64,000 nt of DNA from Mesostigma viride (Eukaryota; Streptophyta; Mesostigmatophyceae; Mesostigmatales; Mesostigmataceae): positions 1,499,982-1,563,981 of the forward strand of contig RPFO01000389.1 of the NCBI GenBank assembly GCA_009746045.1, read 5' to 3'. Of the stretch, positions 18,476 through 27,593 are shown piece after piece (the stretch's first letter is position 1; each line of letters begins with the position of its first letter). The notes beneath the pieces are model-generated. The model searched no databases and was not told the DNA's origin. It worked only from the letters and a program-made list of their open reading frames with translations. The position numbers and the translations under genes are program-made.

Positions 18476-21132
18476 GCTGGTGCCTGGTTATAGGGCATTG
18501 GAGAGCAGATTGTGTGGTAGTGTCAGCATTGTGACTGGCATAATACCTGTATTTTAGTCTGTACTAAGGCTCATGGACCATGGTACACTCACTCTGATTT
18601 TAATCAGGATACAGCCAGGTTTTGGCTGGGGTTCATGCTGTTGACTACACAAGGTTGACAGGTCCATTACAGACCATGTATTCTATTTTAAAAGAAATGT
18701 ATATTTGTACATACTTCTCACAATGGTCTGGGAACCTTTATTCTGGGGTTTATAGGGCGGGGTTCGATTCCCTGGTATTATGTTTCTACAAGCTGGCCTG
18801 TTCAGGTGTTTGCCTGTTCAGACTTCCCTAGTTCCCCAGGGCAGGATTTAATTGTTGCCTATGTGTTTCATTTTGTCATTTGTTTGCTGTGGCAGTTTAC
18901 CATCTGGCAAGTAGACGGGCGCCGTAAGACGGGCGCCAATAGACCCCTGTTGAGAGAATGACAGGCAAACTATTGTAATACGCCTTACTTTGTCAAGTGG
19001 TATTTTAATTGTCATGGATTTATTGTACTTATATTGAATATGTACTGGGTTTTATGGGATTAGTATCTGGGATTAATGTAACTCACCGCCAGAAGGTCAT
19101 TGTACTGGAGGCTCTACCGAGGTGATGGGATTAATTCCTGGAGAAGACCTCATAGAATTAACCTGTATGTATTTAATTTTGTGTGTTCCTAATATCTGGT
19201 GGTACTCTGTAATGCCACTTCCATAGGTTTTTATCCATTTCTCATGGAATGGTTTTCCCTGTGGCAGATCTGTTTCTTTTCCAGTTCCTTAACCCCTAAA
19301 TGGTCTGGCTGCCGATTTTCCGCCTAAAACTGAGTTACAGCCGACACGTCGGCCCCTTCTCGGGGGACCAAATGCCGCGAAAACTATTGAGAATTAGGAA
19401 AAGTTTAGCTGAGAAGATCGAAAGTTTATAATTTTCCTCACAGCATGGTACATACTAGGGTTTGCATACTTCTGACAAAGTTATAGAGGTGTTCTGGCCG
19501 GTCAAAGTACTAGGGGTCAGGGTACTTTTTCACGTACAACGTGCATTCCGGAAAACGACGACCTGGCCATGGCGGCTTGCGCCCACGCATGGCATTTACG
19601 TTTTCGTTCGAATTTTCTGACCAAACTCAGGAAATTGATTTTATACGTCCTAAAGATGATACAGGCCAATTTTTGGTTCGCGGGAATGCCATTTGATAGG
19701 TGTCGGCAGCGTTCTTGCTGGAAAAAACTGCGATCAGGCCGGACGATAGAAACGTTGACAGCAATACCTTTCCGGCGTATTTTAAAGGATGTATTGGTTT
19801 CTTTGTACTTGTTATGATACATAGTAGTCGTAAACGTGCAAGGGTGGCCAGAAATCGCCGAATCCAGCGACCATGCTGCACAACTTTGGTGTGCCGAAAT
19901 GCGCCATTTTGCGGCCACCGCCTGGGCCAAGGTAACGCCATCCATGCCTGGTAAAGCTGAGTTATCGTTTTCCTATCGATGTTTGACGTTTATATATACG
20001 TTCTAGCTTGTGTAGCACATTCTTTTTGCATTATTCATGCACTTTCTTGACCCTGGCCTGGCCCCTTTCTAAAACACCCTTCTTAGATGCTTCCCTCAGT
20101 CAGTTGACCTGCCACAGGGTGATGGTGAAAAGTTTTAGAGGCTGTATGGGTTTGAATACCTCCATATATGTTTGTTATACATTTCCCACACACATATTGC
20201 ATGAGTGTGAGGCAGTTGGCTGGTCTCTGTGGCATCATCAAGCATGTAACCGGTGAGTAGAAGCTTCCCATTGTCAGCATGTGCCACCAGGTGTGCTGGC
20301 CATCACCTGGCAAGCTATAGCAGCTTAGGCCTAGTTTATCCTTGCTAGGGCAAGCTGAAATAGGCTTAAAATCACTAGTTTGTTGGTGGCTGCCTCCTAG
20401 AATGCATGCCTTGCGTAGGGTATCCGTACCACGTTACCTACGTGCATGGACAAGGTGGCACCTGCACATAGGTGCCATGTAAGGGCAGTGTGATGATGCA
20501 GTTATGTTTCCCCATCATTGTGGAAGGGAAATGTATTGTGTGGCATGGTTGGGGGCCATATTAGTAGGTATTAGTAGGTAGTATGCCCACTCCTAACCCC
20601 TTGGTTGCTTTTTACCAACGGTACCCCTATGGGCTGTACTGGGTGTAACTGCTGGTATACCCACCCAAATGATGACCCCAATGGCTCAAACTGTTCAGCA
20701 ACTAATTGTTTATCATCCCTGAAGTGGTAGGTGCCTAGCTCTTACAACATAATTCAAAATGCACATTCTACCAAAAATGAAAACGCTCGTCTTGACCCCC
20801 CTGACTTTGACGGCAGTTATACATGGCCTACCCTGCATATATGTAAGGTTGTGATATACCAACCCGAAGGGCAACTCATGGACATGCTTGGCCCCCGAGG
20901 ACAGCCATTGGATATGGGTGGGTTGGATGGCATCTGGTTTGCAAAATTGTGAAGTTACAGCCGATGCATCGGCAGTATTTCTGCCCATTTAGGGGTTAAA
21001 AGAAAAGGCTGGGGGAATGGCAATGGCCATTAAAGACATCTGTTCAAGCTTCAAGCTGGAGTGAAGGACATTTCAAGCTACTTCAAGGGTCCCTGGCAGG
21101 AGATGTGATCCCTAAAGAAAAGAAGGGATTGG
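18476..21132 (+). other. 3' UTR of A1 with tRNA-like arm, GGGCGCC pair, anti-PBS and purine tract
   Basis: Read 5' to 3', this region holds a T-arm-like GGGGTTCGATTCCCT (18759-18773) and two GGGCGCC motifs (18917-18923 and 18931-18937). Next come TGTAATACG (18974-18982), complementary to the primer-binding position, and the TTAA element. It ends with a purine tract AAAGAAAAGAAGGGATTGG (21114-21132) directly before the LTR. No ORF of note. Confidence 0.65.
19293..20995. mobile_element. Non-autonomous TTAA-type DNA transposon (TTAA-1)
   Basis: It is 1703 bp and flanked by TTAA (19289-19292, 20996-20999). The terminal inverted repeats are CCCCTAAATGG, perfect over 11 bp. Subterminal GTTACAGCCGANNNNTCGGC motifs, each with a palindromic core, occur at both ends as direct copies (19339-19352 and 20960-20973). 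No transposase frame is visible. TTAA duplication and CCC-starting ends fit piggyBac-like elements; Kolobok is the alternative. Confidence 0.8.
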
Positions 21133-21749
21133 AGTTAACGTAAAGGATTTACGTTAGATGGATAGAGATTGTTACGCTCTTTCCAACGGCACCTTGAACG
21201 CCTCATTTGGTTAAGGAACGTAAAAGTTATGACGTTTCCTAGGCTGTGCCGACAGTACCCGGCGCGCCACTGTGGGCGCGTACGGACACAGGATGTACAA
21301 GTGTCACTTTGATAGTCCGCAGGACGTTGACAGGACTTGTACAGGACTTGATGGTCAATTGATAGGTACCCGCGCTGTAGCGCGCCAGGACCTATGAGAC
21401 AATTGATGCTGATCAGTGTACGGATAGGTCCACAGGACTAGCCGTATGGACAATTGATAGATCTGCGCGCCAAAGGAGTGCCAGAGTCTGTGTAATCAAT
21501 TGATTGACAGTTCAGCTGTGACAGTGCAGCTGAATACTTGGACGCGTCCCTAGCAACCTATATGTGTGACTTGGTAGATCTAGGACGCCAGTTCTTGCGT
21601 GCACGCTCTCTTGGCACTGCGACCCTGTCGTCTGTGCTGCGTGCAGTCTTGGAAGTGACGTGACTTACGTCTGTGTTCCTTATTCATAATAAAGGCAACT
21701 TTCCTGCAAGAACCATGGCGGAATTCAAGGCATTCACGCTCTCACAACT
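21133..21749 (+). repeat. 3' LTR of A1 (617 bp)
   Basis: Nearly identical to the 5' LTR: one substitution (TAGATCTAGG for TAGCTCTAGG) and one T fewer in a T-run. Followed by the GAAAT duplication. Confidence 0.93.
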
Positions 21750-21754
21750 GAAAT

Positions 21755-22626
21755 GGCTGGCGCTTGATGAAGCCAGCCGGGCAGGATGGGCAGCCAGGGG
21801 CAGTTGGACTCCTCGTCGTCAAGTTGGATGCAGGGATGGCAACCAGCTTCTTGATGCGATCGGCACCAGCATGGCCCAAACGCCAGTGCAGCAGCAGGCT
21901 AACTGGCCGCTCCACCGTCACAGCAGCCATCGCTGGCGCTGCCTTCGCCGCAGGTAACACGTAGATGTTGTTCTGCATGGCGATCTTGTGATGCTTGTTA
22001 TCCAGCACCACTGTCTCTTTGTGGAAATCCACCTTGTGACCTGCCTTTGCGAGTTGCGCAACTGAAAGGAGTCGTGCATTCAGGCCAGGTACAAGCAGCG
22101 CTCCTTGCAAGCGCACGCTGTGGCCAGGAAGCTCCACGGCGATGGTGCCCTGGCCGGTAGCGTGCAGCTGTCCGCCGGAGCCAGCGATTGCCCTGCTGTG
22201 GGGGGTCAGAGACACAAAGTCAGAACGGCACGGGGACATGTGGCTGCTCGCAGCCGAGTCCAGCACCCAGGTGAGGTTGTCGCACGTATACTGCGTGAGA
22301 GCAGCAGCCTCCGGCGGCGTCGACGGCGACTCCTCGGCAATGGTGACCATGCAGAAGCCAGGCGGCAGTTCAGCCGCCTCCTGAGTTGCGTTGGCAGCGG
22401 ATCCAGCAGGTGCGTTGCGTCCCTTGTTCTGGTTCCCTCGGTTGCCGCCCTTGCCCCCCCTGTGCTGGTTGGGGTACCAGCGTGGGGCCTTCTCAGGATG
22501 CTCCTTCCAGCAGTCTTTGTCCTTGTGATTTGACAGGCCACAGTGACTGCATTTCTTGGTCCCCCCGTTCCCCTTGCTGTTGGTGTGGTAGGCCTGGCCA
22601 GTGCCAGCACTCTCCTTTTTCACCAC
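21755..22626 (-). CDS. Cop1 gag C-terminus, protease and pre-integrase domain
   Basis: The minus strand encodes a zinc knuckle, C-SH-C-GLSN-H-KDKD-C. An aspartic protease follows with WVLDSAASSHM, where DSA stands in place of the usual DSG. The GAG-pre-integrase HHCC region has LLHWRLGHAGADRI and CPSCPAGF. The frame runs into the A1 insertion and continues as the Cop1 pol ORF at 11813. A one-base shift in a five-G run near 22630 separates it from the upstream gag ORF. The protease here lies before the integrase, the normal copia order. Confidence 0.9.
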
Positions 22627-23249
22627 AGCACGTCCCCCTTGAGCAGATCCTCCGCCTCCATGAGTGCCCTCTTCACCACAGGTAGTGGGTCCTCCTCGTT
22701 GAACCGTACAGACACCAGCGCAGGGCGGTACTCGTCTGTCAGTGCTCCCAGTAGAATAGCAGCAAAATCACGGTCCTGGATGACTCCCCCTGCAGCCTGG
22801 TAGTCAGCACGTAGAAGCTCCGCCCTCCTCACGAGCTGTTGCATGGTCTCGTTAGGAAGCTTCTGTAGGCGGTGCAGCTTGCTCCTCAGCTCAAACCTGT
22901 GACTCTTGGTTAGCCTGGTTTGCTCATAGTTTTCCATGAGACACTGCCATGCTTGGCTACCAGTTTTGTTGGCCACAGTGGCCATTAGGCGTGCAGCTTC
23001 ACCTGTTAGACAGGTGAGCAAAGCTGCCCACAGGGCCTTATCAGCCCTGTCATTCTCCTCAGTGCCCAGCAGGACAGCATCCAAACTGAAAAGACTGACA
23101 ACAGCCAAAAACAAATTCTTCCACTCCTCCCACTTGCTGTAATCATCACCAGCTGCACCAACAAATTTCTTGCAGCTCTTGGCAACTGTTGAAACAAGAG
23201 AGGTGTAGTCAGGCTGTCTGGTAGCAGTTTGGGTGTCTTGATCCTCCAT
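22620..23249 (-). CDS. gag: Cop1 gag capsid region
   Basis: ATG at 23249, 209 codons. The sequence fits the UBN2/copia gag type: WEEWKNLFLAVVSLF, AWQCLMENYEQTRLTKSHRF, LQKLPNETMQQLVRRAELL, DEYRPALVSV. It would form the particle shell. It ends at a TGA caused by a probable one-base indel in GGGGG; in the original frame it would run on into the zinc-knuckle ORF. Confidence 0.9.
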   Translation of the reverse strand: MEDQDTQTATRQPDYTSLVSTVAKSCKKFVGAAGDDYSKWEEWKNLFLAVVSLFSLDAVLLGTEENDRADKALWAALLTCLTGEAARLMATVANKTGSQAWQCLMENYEQTRLTKSHRFELRSKLHRLQKLPNETMQQLVRRAELLRADYQAAGGVIQDRDFAAILLGALTDEYRPALVSVRFNEEDPLPVVKRALMEAEDLLKGDVLW

Positions 23250-23329
23250 GGTTGATCTGGGTCTGGGTGTTGTCTCTGGGGTAGTCAGATGAATGTCTCT
23301 GCTCCTCAAATGCAGGGTAGGCATCAAAC

Positions 23330-23340
23330 CTCCGATACCA
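23330..23340 (-). promoter_or_regulatory. Primer-binding site of Cop1, initiator-Met tRNA type
   Basis: Minus strand TGGTATCGGAG directly follows the 5' LTR. It closely matches the TGGTATCAGAG site used by many copia elements. Confidence 0.88.
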
Positions 23341-23745
23341 TGTTGAAAGAACTAATGGGTTTGCCCTCTACAATGCTTGTGATTGAAACCCAAATGTGCC
23401 TGTCCTTGCAGGTACAGGCTATGGAGGATGGGAGCAAAGAGACAGAGACTCAGTTTGAGGCAGAATGATAGTGAGGAGTACCTTTGGCAAGGCTCCTCAG
23501 TTGTTTTATTAACTCGAGGAAAAAACACAGGCAGAAAACTGGAATGACCTGATTGGCTGGCTAGGAATGTGCCTAGGAATATTCTCGTGTAATACTCAGG
23601 CCACCAATCAGGTTAGGTCAGTGTACAGGCTACCAATCAGATCTAGACAAGAATAAATCTTATCTTATAACTGCTGTACAGCCTTATCTTGTAACTGATG
23701 TACAGTCTTAACTTGTAACTGCTGCACAGTAATCTAACTATTTAA

Positions 23746-25321
23746 CCGTGTTGGTCTGTACGGCAGTACGGGGTACTCGGTAAAACCCTTGCGTACTGTA
23801 AAAATACAGGTATTTTTGCGAGGGGTAAAAAATACGCGAAAAAACACGCAGTACGGCATACGGGGTATTTTTGAAATTGTGCTAAAAAAGTACGGGGTAT
23901 TATTGAGGCCAAGGCTTAAAGTACGGGGTATTCTAAGGATGTGTGGCCCTGCATCCAACAAATGTTACTATGTACTATGCTCTCTGCTATTCATTAATGA
24001 GCATAATGGCAGTGACTTGCCACCTGCCACACTTAGATCGACATTGCAATACATCCTTCAACTGTACATTTGTATATTGTGGACACGCAAACTATTGACC
24101 ATCTAACACCGGTCTCTTTTATTACAATGCATTATTGACAACATAATACATGATTGAATGGTATAATGCACCCAGAGCTCTGGCAGCCTCGATGCAGAGG
24201 ATGTCATAGCACTATAGATGGCAGCTTCGCTGCACAATGACAACAAGTGCATGCCACGAATCCCTAAGAAATAAAATCAAGGCAATGAACCCAGAATTGA
24301 CCTTCACTGCTGCGGCAGGTCCATACTTTGCCACTGCCGCGATCATGTTCTTGTACGAGGCGCTGGCGGCGACGTGAAACGGAATGCCATTCTCGTAAAA
24401 GAAAGAGGCCTGGGCAAGGCGGACTTCCTGGAGCTGCGCATTGGAAAAGCACTGTGGAATCGTCTTCTGCACTGCCTTGCCAGAGCCACAAGGGCCAGCA
24501 CCCGGGGCAGCGGCAGGCAGAAGGGCCTTGGCAACGCGGGCACCGAGCACTGCCTTTTGCTCCTTCTTTTCCAACCGGGCTGCCTCAGCCGCCTGAAGCC
24601 TCCCGATCAGGCCTTCTACATTCCTAGACTGCTGGCAAAATGTGGCTCCCTTGTTGGGGATGTGGCCCAGATGGCCGACAGCGCGATCCTTGCTAAAGTT
24701 GCCAGGCCTGCCGAACTTGTAATCGCACAGCTTGCACGCCTGGCCACCTCTGGCCGACTACCACGTCTTCCCCACTCACGGTCTTTTCCACCTCGTCAAT
24801 CAGGTGGAGGTATTGACACTCCTCTCCCCTTTTGACGACTGGAACTCTAGGCATGGTCGCCTCTTTTAGGATTGCCTAGCGCACAATACATGAACCGGCG
24901 CCCCCGGCACCCTCTATTTGCTTTAATTGCGTCTTCACTCTTCTGCGTCTTTCTGGAAGTGCACCCGTCCCTAAACCTTATGATTCTGCCATGCATGCTC
25001 TGTCCCCTCGCAGCTTTTCTCCCGCGAATAAAAAATCCTGTCAAAAAATGTAGAAAGAAAAAAAATGTAGAAAAAAATGTAGAAAGGCACACCGTCACGC
25101 GTGTACTAGCAAGTAGCTATGCACTCGCTGCAATTTCAGCAATTTTAGTACCACTGACAGGTCTGGGCCTCTCCCCACCGCGTGACACGTCCACGACCTC
25201 CAAAATCGGCTAAGTCCAAAGTGAAAAACAGTGAAAATCGTACGGCGTACGCGGTCGAAAGCGTCAGTACCGTGGAATACGGCGTATTTTCATACCCGAG
25301 GTGCCGTACGAACCAACACGG
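23746..25321. mobile_element. hAT-type DNA transposon with truncated transposase
   Basis: 1576 bp, flanked by the 8-bp duplication CTATTTAA (23738-23745, 25322-25329). Terminal inverted repeats CCGTGTTGGT(C/T)(T/C)GTACGGC match at 18 of 20 positions. It inserted in the Cop1 5' LTR. The 8-bp duplication and the transposase remnant inside identify hAT. Repeated GTACGGGGTA(T/C)T-like subterminal motifs are typical transposase-binding sites. Confidence 0.9.
24212..24757 (-). pseudogene. hAT transposase N-terminal fragment: BED zinc finger and start of DUF659-like domain
   Basis: The open minus frame runs from an in-frame TAG at 24758-24760 to 24212, about 180 codons. A BED-like finger is present: CKLC, then about 20 residues, then GHLGHIPNKGATFC. 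A Lys/Ala-rich linker follows, then RLAQASFFYENGIPFHVAASASYKNMIAAVAKYG, quoted here in parts: LAQASFFYENGIPFHVA and YKNMIAAVAKYG. The latter is the start of the DUF659 region of plant and fungal hAT transposases. The catalytic core and dimerisation domain are missing. The element therefore depends on a transposase from elsewhere. Confidence 0.8.
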
Positions 25322-25674
25322 CTATTTAATAAAAGATCTCTCCGTGTGTGATCTGATGATGATGAAGTAAATCTGGCGTGAACATATCAGCGCCACATCT
25401 GACATGCACAGTGTACATGTCAATCAGTCAGCTGTCCTGTCATAGATTCTCATCTGACATGTCATAGGTCAGCTGACATAGACAGATTTGTCAGCTGCCT
25501 ATAAGGATCCACTTGGCATAGGTACTAATCCCTGATTACTAAAATTGGCCACAACTTTCTCATTTGTAGGCCAAATCCAACGGGATAAAAAACAGTGGCT
25601 CCTGTACAAGAGCCTCTATCTATCTAGCCAGGTCAGGTGGGTACAAATACAAGGACCATGTCCTTGACACAAGG

Positions 25675-25761
25675 TTCGTGTGTGAAGACGCTCGTTGCCT
25701 TGTTGGGCCTCGAGCTATATGCAACCTCGTTCCATCCTTGTTCCTCGGTCATGAGCAACGC
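25675..25761 (-). repeat. Remaining fragment of the B3 5' LTR
   Basis: It continues the LTR interrupted by Cop1 and is broken off at about 25761 against the 3' end of B6. About 400 bp of LTR start is missing. Confidence 0.7.
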
Positions 25762-26084
25762 TAACCGTAACTGAAAGACCAGGTACTCACAATAGTACGT
25801 TCATGGACTCCTCTATCCAAACTCCTCTGACTAAGCGCTGAAGACCTAACTTTAATCTGCACCAGGTTCCCAAAGAAAGGGTTGGGATGTCATGTGGGTC
25901 AGAGGGCAACCTTTGAACCGATGAGCAGGCCTAGCTAGTCTTTGGAGGCACCTCAGGTTCCAAAAGAAAAGGCAGTCTGCATGGTCTCTGGGAGGGATCA
26001 GATGTCTCAGTGAAGGCTTGTGGGGGCAGTGGCTGAAAGGTTCTCATGCAGTCTGGTCCAAGCTCCAAAACAAGAAAGGGTTGG
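25762..26084 (+). other. 3' UTR fragment and purine tract of AGT-B copy B6
   Basis: It matches the B2 3' UTR (57295-57590) inverted. It contains ACAATAGTACG, the complement of the AGT-B primer-binding position CGTACTATTGT, and ends with the purine-rich AACAAGAAAGGGTTGG before the LTR. Confidence 0.75.
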
Positions 26085-26749
26085 AGTTAGCATATTGGGG
26101 TACCAATGTGCTAGATGGATGCAGGTTGAGGAGACCTTTCCAACACCGTGCCAACCGCCTAGAACAGACAAGGGACTAGAGAGATATCAGGTCCCGAAGT
26201 ACTGCCGACCAGTGGGCGGTGGCGGTGCACTCTCAGGGCACAGTGGACAGGACACGTGGCAGGCAGGGCCTGCACAGGCTTATTAGCCTGTACCATCACG
26301 TGACTGGGACACAGTGTACTGAGGACGCAACGGTCCGGTGGCTAGTAGAAGCCAGTAGCCAGCCAGCAGGTCTGCAAGGATGTAACTCCATGCAGAACTG
26401 TGGCAGGTCCTGTGCTAACTAACCTTGACACAGGATATAGCCAGAGATTCCTGTGTGCTGCCTGCAACGAGGATGCAAGGCAGCGATACGAGGCTCTGGC
26501 AAAGTAGCGTTGCACAGCGTTGCTCATCATGACCGAGGAACAAGGATGGAATGAGGTTGCATATAGCTCGAGGCTCAACGAGGCAACGAGCGTCTTCACA
26601 CACGAACCTTGGTCGTCACGACGAGTGGCGAGCCTATCGAGGGTTGTAGGCCTGGTGTGAGGATAAAGGTTGCTTGCCAGCAGCCTAGGGTCATTCCAGC
26701 CAGCAAGACCAGGAGCTCACAAGCTCTGCTGACGAGCTGCTGTGCAAAT
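26085..26749 (+). repeat. 3' LTR of AGT-B copy B6 (665 bp)
   Basis: It begins AGTTAGCATATTGGGG and ends GCTGTGCAAAT. It abuts a minus-strand AGT-B gag (B5), into which B6 probably inserted. Confidence 0.85.
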
Positions 26750-27464
26750 GTACCCCAGGTCTGTCTGTGGTCTCGTGGTGTTTATAATAGTTGGTGAGGT
26801 TGAGAACCTCGTCAGAGAATTCTTCCCTCAAACCCTCCAGGAACTGTGCCCAGGTCAGCTTATCCTTGACAGCTGTCCTAGCCTTCTCCCTGACACGCTC
26901 TGACGAGTCCCTGTTACACGTGGATGTATGGAAAACATGCACCAAATTGACAGTGAGGTCCACGGAGAGAACAACCAACTCCATGTCCTCCAGCCACTTG
27001 TCAAGCGCCTCCTGTGCATGGTAGTGGTGGGTTGAGTGGCTTCTGCCCATTCATGACAGATACAGCACTCATGTGAGGCCTCGACCCTGGCAACGCCTTT
27101 ACCGCTTCACTCACATGCAGTGGGTGTCACAACAACAGCACCACTAGGGCGTAGGGGAGGGTAACTCAACATGAAGTCTCTTACCATTTCCATCAGAGGA
27201 GGCGTCTCTCTTACGTTTCTCCACTGCTGGCTGTCCGTTAGCGACCATCACTGCATCATTCCGCCACGTTGCCCGCGCCTTCCTTGCCTCCTCCACCGTT
27301 TCCTCATGCCCCCGCTTGCTTCCCGGCCGCTTCCCCCCATCGCCGTCGCTGGCAGGGATAGCATCCCCTACCAGCTGCTCTTTGTCCTTCTGTGGCTCCT
27401 GGCTTTCCCCAGCCGGTGCCTCCGCCTCGCCCTTGTCGCCGTCGCCGGTCTTTCCACGAGGCAT
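26750..27464 (-). pseudogene. gag: AGT-B gag fragment (copy B5)
   Basis: It starts at ATG 27464 (MPRGKTGDGDKGEAEAP...). The N-terminal, highly charged region is in one frame and the capsid part (LDKWLEDMELV, KLTWAQFLEGLREEFSDEV) in another, so at least one frameshift lies near 27100. It is cut by the B6 LTR at 26750. Here the initiator Met is in the same frame as the VGDAIPASDG block, unlike in B2 and B4. Confidence 0.75.
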
Positions 27465-27593
27465 TATATATTGACGATGCAACAATACAGGCGAAGGAAA
27501 AGGAAGAACAAGCTCAAGCGCTGGCTTCGCCTGAAGAAGCTGTTGGCAGCTCCTCAGACGCAGCTTCTGCCTCACGCTCCTGTGCAGTAAGCG

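Larger units (their letters stand above)
11819..21749 (+). mobile_element. A1, complete AGT-A LTR retrotransposon
   Basis: The target duplication GAAAT lies at 11814-11818 and 21750-21754. The LTRs are 618 and 617 bp, with termini AGTT...AACT, and differ by one substitution and one indel, so this is a very recent insertion. Order: LTR, ORF1, gag, in-frame UGA, pol (INT, protease-like, RT, RNase H), long 3' UTR, purine tract, LTR. It sits inside the integrase region of Cop1. A solo AGT-C LTR (15015-15359) is inserted in pol and a TTAA element (19293-20995) in the 3' UTR. Gag and pol each carry frameshifts, so this copy is not autonomous as sequenced. Confidence 0.93.
8029..25669 (-). mobile_element. 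Cop1, complete Ty1/copia LTR retrotransposon split by later insertions
   Basis: TG...CA LTRs lie at 8029-8773 and 23341-25669, and a CAAGG duplication lies on both sides (8024-8028, 25670-25674). The primer-binding site TGGTATCGGAG and a purine tract are in the expected places. The domain order is gag, PR, INT, RT, RNase H. Later insertions are A1 (11819-21749, inside the integrase region) and a hAT element (23746-25321, inside the 5' LTR). With these removed, the element has about five kilobases of gag-pol with a single frameshift. The LTRs differ at only about four positions, so Cop1 is young. It inserted in an AGT-B LTR. Confidence 0.95.
23341..25669 (-). repeat. 5' LTR of Cop1, interrupted by a hAT element
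   Basis: The LTR sequence is at 23341-23745 and 25330-25669, with the TSD CTATTTAA present on both sides of the insertion. Four substitutions relative to the 3' LTR are visible. Confidence 0.93.

Noticed and set aside
24847-25213. Short ORFs on both strands at the right end of the hAT element as missing transposase parts
   Set aside because: No match to the hAT catalytic core or dimerisation region; low-complexity Lys-rich or random sequence.
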